From an uncultured Eubacteriales bacterium (GTDB lineage Bacteria; Bacillota; Clostridia; Oscillospirales; Oscillospiraceae), in NCBI GenBank assembly GCA_900319635.1, contig ONPF01000003.1, positions 124,001-188,000 of the forward strand: 64,000 bases of DNA, in the 5' to 3' direction. Position 1 is the first letter of the stretch; the number at the start of each line of letters is the position of its first letter. A program made the translations under genes and the position numbers. The notes beneath the pieces were generated by a model. The model was not told where the DNA came from. It worked only from the letters and a program-made list of their open reading frames with translations, and did not search any database. This document shows positions 32,378 to 39,603 of the stretch, piece by piece.

Positions 32378-33586
32378 ATGGACAGCACGGAAAGGCTTTT
32401 TTTAGAGGCGCTGCGCTGCGGCGTCGCCGGACAGCCAGTCCCCTGGACGGAGGAGCCGGACGGAGCCACGCAAATCGCCCTCGTCCGCCTGGCAAGAGCC
32501 CAGGCGCTGCAGCCGGTGATCGCGCATGCGATTTCCGGCTGCCCTGCCATGGAAGGCTCCCGGGCGCTTGCTGCCTTGAAACGCGAGGCGCGGGCGGTTA
32601 CCATCCGCCAAGCGACCCGCACGGCGGAATTTTTGCTGCTGCTGCGGGAGCTGAACGCGCGTGGACTGCGCCCCGCGGTGTTCAAAGGCGCCGTATGCCG
32701 GAGCCTGTACCCGGAGCCGGAGCAGCGCCCCTCTTCGGACGAGGATATCCTCATCGCGGCGGAGGATTTTCCGGCATATCACAAGGCGCTGCTGGACTGT
32801 GGCCTGCAACTCCTGCGCACGGAGGAGCCTTTGACGGATCCTGACGAGGTCACCTATGTGGATCCGGATCGGGATCTGTATCTGGAGCTGCACCTGCGGC
32901 TTTTCCCGTCGGACTCCGCCGCCTATGGGGACTGCAACCGCTTCCTGGAGGGGGCCCTGTCCCGCAGGGTGCGGGTGAGCGTTTACGGGCAGACGCTGGA
33001 GACCCTTCATCCCACGGATCATCTGCTGTTTCTGCTCTGCCACGCCTATAAGCACATTCTGCACGGCGGCGTCGGGATCCGGCAGATCTGCGATCTCTGC
33101 CTCTTCGCCCGGCGGTATGCGGCGGAGATCGACTGGAGCCGCGTGCGCCGCGCCGCAGAGGAGCTGAGGATCGAGACCCTGTCTGCTGCCTTCTTCCGCA
33201 TTGGAGAGCGGCATCTGGGGATTCCCGGGCCGATGGCCTTTGCGGATCTGTCGCCGGAGGAGGAGCCGCTTTTGCATGATTGCCTGACCGGCGGCCTTTA
33301 CGGTGCGGACGATCCCGATCGCCTCCACAGCAGCAATCTGACTCTGGAGGCGATAGCGGCGGAGAAGCAGGGGAGACGTCAGCTCGGTCTCGCCAAGGCG
33401 CTGTTCCCCTCCGCGGCCACGCTGTCCGGGCGCTTTCCCTATCTATATAAGCGCCCCTGGCTGCTTCCGGTGGCCTGGACGCAGCGCATTTGGGGCTACC
33501 TGCGTGAAAGGCGTGCTCCTTCCAAAACCCTGCAGATCGGGCAGGAACGCATCAAGCTTCTACGGCGGTACCGACTGCTGGACTGA
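32378..33586 (+). CDS. Nucleotidyltransferase family protein (NTP_transf_5-like)
   Basis: A 402-residue protein of the uncharacterised nucleotidyltransferase family often seen with PqqD and HprK-like genes. The core is VFKGAVCRSLYPEPEQRPSSDEDILI at 101-126, with the metal-binding Asp121 and Asp123 and the strand around YLELHLRLF carrying a further acidic residue. A helical domain follows (TDHLLFLLCHAYKHILHGGVGIRQICDL), ending in a basic tail. In lasso clusters this family modifies the phosphorylated peptide further. No good ribosome-binding site was seen at 32378; an in-frame ATG at 32345 overlaps the upstream gene, so coupling is likely. Confidence 0.8.
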   Translation: MDSTERLFLEALRCGVAGQPVPWTEEPDGATQIALVRLARAQALQPVIAHAISGCPAMEGSRALAALKREARAVTIRQATRTAEFLLLLRELNARGLRPAVFKGAVCRSLYPEPEQRPSSDEDILIAAEDFPAYHKALLDCGLQLLRTEEPLTDPDEVTYVDPDRDLYLELHLRLFPSDSAAYGDCNRFLEGALSRRVRVSVYGQTLETLHPTDHLLFLLCHAYKHILHGGVGIRQICDLCLFARRYAAEIDWSRVRRAAEELRIETLSAAFFRIGERHLGIPGPMAFADLSPEEEPLLHDCLTGGLYGADDPDRLHSSNLTLEAIAAEKQGRRQLGLAKALFPSAATLSGRFPYLYKRPWLLPVAWTQRIWGYLRERRAPSKTLQIGQERIKLLRRYRLLD

Positions 33587-33630
33587 TTGTGGAGTAAGGG
33601 TGCAATTCCATTTGAATTGACATTTTCTAG

Positions 33631-33650
33631 CGCAATGCGCTCATTTTTTG
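33631..33650 (+). terminator. Weak terminator after the nucleotidyltransferase gene
   Basis: A short AGCGCA/TGCGCT stem followed by CATTTTTTG. The rest of the 297-bp gap holds three AATTGACA boxes (33615, 33682 and 33744) and the promoter and 5' hairpins of the next gene. Confidence 0.45.
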
Positions 33651-33745
33651 AACGAGCCGTTGCGCTTGCTTTGCGATGACGAATTGACAGCCCTTGAAGC
33701 GTGATATTTTGGATAAAAAGGCGATGCTAACTACGAAAAATACAA

Positions 33746-33773
33746 TTGACATCTTGAAAAAAGTGTGTAAAAT
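33746..33773 (+). promoter_or_regulatory. Promoter of the 1702-residue surface-protein gene
   Basis: Consensus TTGACA (33746-33751), 16-bp spacer, TAAAAT (33768-33773). Two 5'-leader hairpins follow, including GGTGGAGTA/TACTCCGCC near 33792-33815. Confidence 0.7.
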
Positions 33774-33883
33774 ATAAAGTGTATGAGTATAGGTGGAGTA
33801 GTGTGTACTCCGCCCTGTCGACTACATATTGTATTCCGTAATCAAGTGGGTGCACAAGCGCCCGTTTCAAGGAGGTAGCAAGC

Positions 33884-36800
33884 ATGAGCAAGAGAATGAC
33901 GAAAGTTCTCTCGATGATCCTCACGCTGGTGATGTTCCTGTCCGTGTCCACCCCGGCTTTCGCCTGGGGCAATATCGGCATTGGAGAGGGCTGGGATCGT
34001 GACATCGGCGAGGACGAAGTGCGTGACTTTGACGTCGACGTCGAAGAAGAGAAAGAGGAGTATGACTACTTCTCGACCTTTGACGAGGAGACCGGCATCA
34101 ATGTGACGGTTGAGGCGCCAATGGGCGCGCTGCCTTTGCTGGCAGAGGTTCGCGTGGAGCCCGTGGATCCGGAAGCTGTCCGCGAAGCGGTCGACAGCGT
34201 GACGGAGGGCGAGCGCGAGATCCTGCTGGCCATGGACATTTCCTTCTGGCTGGAGGATGACGAGATCGAGCCGGAGGAGCCTGTGCGCGTGCGGATCGCT
34301 GCCCCCGAGCTGGAGGGCAGAAGCGACCTGACCGTGGTGCATATTCCCGACGAGGAAGAGCCCGAGTCCATCGACCTCATCACCGATGAGAACGACCTGA
34401 AGTTCGAGCTTGGCACCAACGAGATCTGCTTCGAGTCCGGCGACTTCTCCATCTACGCGGTGGTGGGGGACGACGTGATCTCCGATTCTTCCCGTCTTAC
34501 TGTCAACTTCATCCGCAAGATCGGCGATAAGGAGACCGTCATCACTACGGTCTATGTCAAGAACAGCGATAAGTATCTGGCGAAAGAGGAAGACAGAGTA
34601 GAGGGCGAGTCCTATATCAACGATATCGTGTTCGACCCCGGTCTGGGCGATGGCTACCAGCTTGGCACCAACATGTTCCGTGGTTGGACCATCGACGCGG
34701 CGGACGCCAACCCCCAGCCTCAGGCGACGGACGAGGATCCGAACCCCGATCCGATCCCCTATGGCGCCGGCTATAACCGGGACACGAAGGTCTATACGGT
34801 TGACGATATCAACAAGTTCCTTTCCGAGAAGCGTCTGGGGCACATTTCCGAGGGTGATGTGCTGAATGTCTACGCCATGATCTTCCAGACCTACACGATC
34901 TCCTACTTCGGCGCCAGCACGGACGTGTCCATGGGCATGCACACCGTGTTTGCTCCGCTGAACGAGAACGCCCAGGCTCCGTATACCATCGACATGACCT
35001 ATACCCCCGAGGATAACCAGCACTTCTTCGAGGGCTGGATGATCATGTCCGGCAAGGAGAACATCGTCAGCGCGGTGGATCCGGATGGGAATCCCATCAA
35101 CGGCCCCTATGTTGACATCAACGATGCGGCGGTCGCCAATCCTCCCGTAACGGCGACCGTCTTCCCCAACGGCTCCAAGCTGGTTGTCACCGGCAACGTG
35201 CAGTTCTCCGTTTCTCAGCCGGCCGGACACTGGCTGATCTTCAAGGAGAACGGCAAGGGCGCCACCTATAACGCGCCTCAGTTTGTCAAGAACGGGGAGA
35301 AGACCTTCCTGCCCACCAATGCGACCACGACGAACATGGTCCGCAACGGCTATGAATTCCTGGGCTGGTACGAGGTTGAGACGACCTTCGATGAGAACGG
35401 CCGTGCGCAGCCTGTGGTTGATGCAACGACCGGCGAATATGTCTTCAAGAGCAACTCCAAGTATGTGTTTGATCGCCCCCTGACGGTGGAGACCATCATC
35501 GCGGCCAAGTGGCAAGTGTCCAGCAGTGCGCAGTACACTGTCGTGATTTGGCGTCAGAACGTGGCCTGCACCGGCTATGACTTCGCGGAGAGCATTACCC
35601 TCTCCGGCACGCCCAACACGGAGATTCCCACTTCGAAAGTGAACTACAGTGGTACTCTGGGAGATAAAGACGCCTATCTGCTCATCAACAACAATGGGAC
35701 GCCTTACAGGGGCACGGACGGTGCTTATGAGAAGAATCCCAGTACGGCTAACCCCTACTGTGGCTTCCATCTCCAGAACATTACCTATGGTCCCAACGGC
35801 AAAAACATCAACCCCGAGGGAAACACCATTGTCAACGTCTATTACGACCGCAACGAGTATGAACTGCAATTCCAGATTGTGGGGTATGTATATACTGCTA
35901 CGACCAGCAACAACGGAACGCAGTACGGCCTGGTTGACGGTGAGTATGTGCAGCTGACCCGGCATGGATGGAATAATTATTATTGGACATATGGAGACAC
36001 GTGGCCAAGTGAGGGAACAAGATATACCGGAACACGGTATACTCGCTCCAACGGCTGGGTTTCGATCAAGACCATTACCGCTAAGTTTGGCCAGGATATC
36101 TCCGGCAATTTCGACATTGTAGGCAGCAACGGCGTAACCTATGACAACGGTGAGCGCTGGGATCCTCAGACGAATGATGCGGGATGGGAACAGGTAATGG
36201 TCTACATCGACACCATGCCTTCCTGCAATGTGGAATTCCATTTGGATGAGGCAAATCGCCCGCTCAAAACCATCAACTACTATGTGGAGGCTCTGCCCGA
36301 CGACGAAAACCAGGTTTCCGCGCCTGCTACTCTGTATAGCACCAGCAACAGTCCTGTGACCACCGACAAGTCCTTTGTCCTGTATCATAGTGTGAATGCG
36401 CGCTACAACGGCGTCACCATTGAGGACATTGTCTCGCTTCCTGGCTTTAGCGTGATCGGCATGGACAGCACGTACAGCGCGGTAAGTGGAGTAAATTACT
36501 GGATTTGGGATCAAAATGCTAACGGAACGCTGAACGTGTACTATTCCCGTGACCTTTTTGTCATCAACTATGAGGACGGCATTTATGTTGATGGCAACAA
36601 TAACCCCATTGATGAGCAGAAGCTGAGCGGCTTCGGTCAAAGCTCGGCGCTGATGTACGGCTCTGATATCAGTTCGTATAACAAAGGCGGTGCCAACTAC
36701 AAACAGCCTACCAGAAACGGATACGTGTTCGAGGGCTGGTATCTGGACGACAGCGGCACCTCTGCCGCGACCTTCACCACGATGCCCCGGGGCGGTATAA

Positions 36801-38992
36801 CGGTCTATGCCAAGTGGCGCCAGGTCCAGTACCGTGTCTTCCTGCACCCCAATGTGCCCAAAGACGACGAGACCCTGTTCTGGGGCTCTGACGACCAGTC
36901 CATGAACTTCCGTATCGCCCAGGGCGACTACGTGAGTACGCCCACCGGCACTCGCACCGGCTATGTCTTCGTCGGCTGGTATCTTGACGAGGACTTCGAT
37001 GAAGTCTTTGACGCGGAAAGAGTCCCCCTGACCGACGACAACGTCACCGCCGAGTATGACAAGACGGCGACAGAGAACATGACGGATAATGAGCAGACCT
37101 GGACCAATCCCAAGACCGGCAAGGTGGAAAACAGACCCATCAACAAATGGGGCCTCCTGGAGCCGAACGATCCCGGCATCAATAAGGACGTGAACCGTTT
37201 CTGGATCACCAACAAGCTGGATCTCTACGCCAAGTGGAAAGCGGTCCTGGACGGCGCGAAAGGCATCAGCGTCATTTATGACGAAGTTCCCAAGGGAGCC
37301 GATACCACGGAAAGCGGCCACGGCGTCGCCGGCTCCGCGCCTGCAGACGGCAACCGCCTCTATGAGGATAAATCCAAGGCCATCGCCCAGCCTGCATCTA
37401 CCGCTCTGGCAGAGGATGAGCACTTCCTGTACTGGGTCGTGCAGACGTGGGATAAGACGGCAAACAATGGCGAGGGCGCTTATGTTGACGTCAAGGTGGA
37501 CGGCGATATCATCAAGGTCTATCCCGGCGACAACTTCATGGTGAGAGCCGACTACGCCAGGATCACGCCCGATCCCGATCACGCGGGTAAGAACTTCTAC
37601 ACGGTGCAGCTCCGCGCGGCCTACGGCAAGAAGGACGGCCCCGAGCCCACGCACATCAAATGGTACTCCAATATCTACGATGTTGCCGGCAACAAGTTTA
37701 TCGACACTGAGACCAAGGGCGACATGAATCACCCCACCAACGCGACCTGGAACGAAAACGGCGGCTGGTACATCAAGCAGGAGGATGTTCAGATCAACAA
37801 AGCGGTTCCCATCCCCGCGCCTCCCTACAGTATGGAAGGCTACACCTTCCTGGGCTGGGGCCGCGTCTGTGACCCGGACAGCGTTCCCGAGGGCGGCAAG
37901 GCTTACGTCACCGATCCCTCCACGCTGACCGAGGAGGATCTGTACATCAAGTGGGTCCCCGCGGCGAATAACATTCCTGCCCACTACGAGGCCATGCTGC
38001 CTGCCGCAGCAGCCTCCGGCAATGTAGTTCCCGGCAATACCAGAGCCGACGGAGAGGAGCTCACCTGGCAGACGGTTCAGTATGTGGCGGCGGACGAACA
38101 GAAGCCTTACCACGACATGTACGCCATCTGGGGCGGCGAGTTCAAGGTTTACCACTCCGGTATCGAGGGCGGCGCTGTTGAGACCTATTCCCTCAGCAGA
38201 GACAACAAGACCTTCGATTTGACTCGCTACTACACCAATACCAGAGCCGGCGGAGATGAACATACCGGCGAGTACAAGAATAAAGGCTTCCTCTACGGCG
38301 GCTATTATCTGGAAGGTGGCTTCAAGCCTGCGGCTTACACGGAGAAAACGGTTGGTGAAGGAGATGCCCAGAAGACCATCTATATTCCCACCAGTACCTG
38401 CGCGGCTTACGACGGCGCCAACTGGACCTGGACCACGCCTGTGACGGATCAGCCCGGTAACGCGATCACCCCGAAGGGCGGCGTGACCTACTACATCAAG
38501 GAGGTCCCGGCCGACAAGTACCTGCAGCCTTACTTCCACTACACCTACAAGAAGGGGATTGAGGGCGAGCCCATCGTCACCGCCTGGCTGATCTCCGACC
38601 TGGACGACCAGAATTACACCGAGTCCGGCTTCGTGATCGTAGACGCCAAGGGGAAGGCCAAGATTTGCTCGTCTCTGACAGTGCAGAACGCGGTGGGCGG
38701 CAACACCATCAAGCTCACGGCCAAGCGCATCTTCGGTGCTGACGGCTCCGGACTGCTGACCTATCGTCGTGTCATCGAGAACTATGCCGGAATCAATGGA
38801 TTTGGCGACGGCGCCAAGATCCTGCAGTATTGGGTTACCCCTGATGGTCTGATCGTCACCGGCACCACGTCTCGTGTCTATACCGGCACTGCGGGCAAGA
38901 CGGGCATTTCCTGCACGCCCACTCCCGTCAGCTCCACCATCGCCCTGTTTGGGAATAACTCTCTTCCCGTGCCCGACCCGGACAAGTATTGA
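33884..38992 (+). CDS. Giant secreted InlB-repeat surface protein
   Basis: A 1702-residue exported protein. Signal peptide 1-27 (AWG follows the AFA cleavage site). Very acidic segment at 40-60. A conserved N-terminal beta domain at about 65-200 resembles the ZU5-like region before repeats in clostridial adhesins. InlB/Listeria-Bacteroides-type repeats with the pattern GY.FxGWY...TxYAKW lie near 380, 486-538, 945-975, 1024-1114 and 1319-1356. The C-terminus is plain (PVPDPDKY) with no sortase motif, membrane anchor or dockerin, so attachment is unexplained. It has its own promoter inside the PqqD/kinase locus and a strong AAGGAGG site. Possible substrate or structural partner of the neighbouring modification enzymes. 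Confidence 0.85.
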   Translation: MSKRMTKVLSMILTLVMFLSVSTPAFAWGNIGIGEGWDRDIGEDEVRDFDVDVEEEKEEYDYFSTFDEETGINVTVEAPMGALPLLAEVRVEPVDPEAVREAVDSVTEGEREILLAMDISFWLEDDEIEPEEPVRVRIAAPELEGRSDLTVVHIPDEEEPESIDLITDENDLKFELGTNEICFESGDFSIYAVVGDDVISDSSRLTVNFIRKIGDKETVITTVYVKNSDKYLAKEEDRVEGESYINDIVFDPGLGDGYQLGTNMFRGWTIDAADANPQPQATDEDPNPDPIPYGAGYNRDTKVYTVDDINKFLSEKRLGHISEGDVLNVYAMIFQTYTISYFGASTDVSMGMHTVFAPLNENAQAPYTIDMTYTPEDNQHFFEGWMIMSGKENIVSAVDPDGNPINGPYVDINDAAVANPPVTATVFPNGSKLVVTGNVQFSVSQPAGHWLIFKENGKGATYNAPQFVKNGEKTFLPTNATTTNMVRNGYEFLGWYEVETTFDENGRAQPVVDATTGEYVFKSNSKYVFDRPLTVETIIAAKWQVSSSAQYTVVIWRQNVACTGYDFAESITLSGTPNTEIPTSKVNYSGTLGDKDAYLLINNNGTPYRGTDGAYEKNPSTANPYCGFHLQNITYGPNGKNINPEGNTIVNVYYDRNEYELQFQIVGYVYTATTSNNGTQYGLVDGEYVQLTRHGWNNYYWTYGDTWPSEGTRYTGTRYTRSNGWVSIKTITAKFGQDISGNFDIVGSNGVTYDNGERWDPQTNDAGWEQVMVYIDTMPSCNVEFHLDEANRPLKTINYYVEALPDDENQVSAPATLYSTSNSPVTTDKSFVLYHSVNARYNGVTIEDIVSLPGFSVIGMDSTYSAVSGVNYWIWDQNANGTLNVYYSRDLFVINYEDGIYVDGNNNPIDEQKLSGFGQSSALMYGSDISSYNKGGANYKQPTRNGYVFEGWYLDDSGTSAATFTTMPRGGITVYAKWRQVQYRVFLHPNVPKDDETLFWGSDDQSMNFRIAQGDYVSTPTGTRTGYVFVGWYLDEDFDEVFDAERVPLTDDNVTAEYDKTATENMTDNEQTWTNPKTGKVENRPINKWGLLEPNDPGINKDVNRFWITNKLDLYAKWKAVLDGAKGISVIYDEVPKGADTTESGHGVAGSAPADGNRLYEDKSKAIAQPASTALAEDEHFLYWVVQTWDKTANNGEGAYVDVKVDGDIIKVYPGDNFMVRADYARITPDPDHAGKNFYTVQLRAAYGKKDGPEPTHIKWYSNIYDVAGNKFIDTETKGDMNHPTNATWNENGGWYIKQEDVQINKAVPIPAPPYSMEGYTFLGWGRVCDPDSVPEGGKAYVTDPSTLTEEDLYIKWVPAANNIPAHYEAMLPAAAASGNVVPGNTRADGEELTWQTVQYVAADEQKPYHDMYAIWGGEFKVYHSGIEGGAVETYSLSRDNKTFDLTRYYTNTRAGGDEHTGEYKNKGFLYGGYYLEGGFKPAAYTEKTVGEGDAQKTIYIPTSTCAAYDGANWTWTTPVTDQPGNAITPKGGVTYYIKEVPADKYLQPYFHYTYKKGIEGEPIVTAWLISDLDDQNYTESGFVIVDAKGKAKICSSLTVQNAVGGNTIKLTAKRIFGADGSGLLTYRRVIENYAGINGFGDGAKILQYWVTPDGLIVTGTTSRVYTGTAGKTGISCTPTPVSSTIALFGNNSLPVPDPDKY

Positions 38993-39022
38993 TCGGTCAA
39001 CAAAAGAAAGAGGTGAATGACA

Positions 39023-39316
39023 ATGGCGAAAAGAATAGGATTTAGTCCCCTCATCCTTTTGGGTGACACGCCCCGCGATGACACCGTGATCGGCGGTGGC
39101 ACCGGCCAGGGCGGTTTGAATCCGGAAGTAGTGCGGCCGAGCTATGAAAGTTGGCTAAACTCCGACTTGGCGGATGATTACTATCCCGCCGGAGTAGGCA
39201 TAAACATTGATGACTATGCTTGTTGGTGGCTGGATCAAGGCTTTACTGCTGAAGAATTTGAGGCAGCGAATCCTGGCCGCAGTTGGAACAGTGCGTGGTA
39301 CACCATGTTTGACTAA
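39023..39316 (+). CDS. Unrecognised 97-residue protein after the giant gene
   Basis: A small protein with a basic start (MAKRIGFSPLILLGD), a Gly-rich stretch (VIGGGTGQGG), an acidic and aromatic middle (SDLADDYYPAG, DDYACWWLDQ) and an aromatic C-terminus ending WYTMFD. AAAGAGGTG lies seven bases before the ATG at 39023, so the ATG at 39017 is less likely. It is 30 bp after the giant gene and followed by a strong terminator, so it is cotranscribed with it. No signal peptide or membrane helix is evident. It could be a precursor recognised by the PqqD-like protein, or a chaperone for the giant protein; neither is shown. Confidence 0.7.
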   Translation: MAKRIGFSPLILLGDTPRDDTVIGGGTGQGGLNPEVVRPSYESWLNSDLADDYYPAGVGINIDDYACWWLDQGFTAEEFEAANPGRSWNSAWYTMFD

Positions 39317-39333
39317 ATCTGCTAAACTGCAAA

Positions 39334-39366
39334 AACAGCGCGGAGAGCGATCTCCGCGCTGTTTTC
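39334..39366 (+). terminator. Intrinsic terminator after the 97-residue gene
   Basis: A perfect 13-bp stem (39334-39346 with 39351-39363), GCGA tetraloop and TTTTCC tail. Confidence 0.9.
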
Positions 39367-39373
39367 CTATCTG

Positions 39374-39451
39374 TAGGGGAGGAGCTTGCCACTCCCGCGG
39401 ATCCTCTGAACGCCTTTGTGCATCGTAGGAGTCGGCGCTCTCGACGACTCG
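39374..39451 (+). repeat. GTAGGGG-type intergenic repeats
   Basis: A GTAGGGG...CACTCCCGCGG element (39374-39402) and a degenerate second copy starting CGTAGGAGTCGGCG (39424-39451). Same class as at 2092 and within the coding repeat at 21184. Confidence 0.45.
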
Positions 39452-39469
39452 TGTTTTCGCAGCATTTCC

Positions 39470-39541
39470 CGCAGATTTCCCGAAAAGTGCACCCGCAGAT
39501 TTCCCGAAAAGTGCACCCGCAGATTTCCCGAAAAGTGCTTG
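39470..39541 (+). repeat. Three tandem 24-bp repeats overlapping the ABC exporter promoter
   Basis: Unit CGCAGATTTCCCGAAAAGTGC plus ACC, at 39470, 39494 and 39518. The first two copies are identical; the third differs only in its last three bases. The array ends inside the -35 box of the exporter promoter, a position fit for an operator. The repeat count and lack of spacers exclude a CRISPR array. Confidence 0.85.
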
Positions 39542-39567
39542 TGCTTTTAAACCGATAATGCTATAAT
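39539..39567 (+). promoter_or_regulatory. Promoter of the ABC exporter/exopolysaccharide control operon
   Basis: TTGTGC (39539-39544), 17-bp spacer and a consensus TATAAT (39562-39567), 36 bp before the exporter start. Confidence 0.7.
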
Positions 39568-39603
39568 CTATAGTTGATGTGGTATGTATTTCAGGGAGGC
39601 AGT

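Noticed and set aside
33842-38539. Open frame of about 1560 codons opposite the giant surface protein
   Set aside because: Same reason; the plus-strand protein has a signal peptide, clear repeats, a promoter and a strong ribosome-binding site.
39470-39541. Possible CRISPR repeats
   Set aside because: Repeats are directly adjacent with no spacers, only three units, and no cas gene is near.
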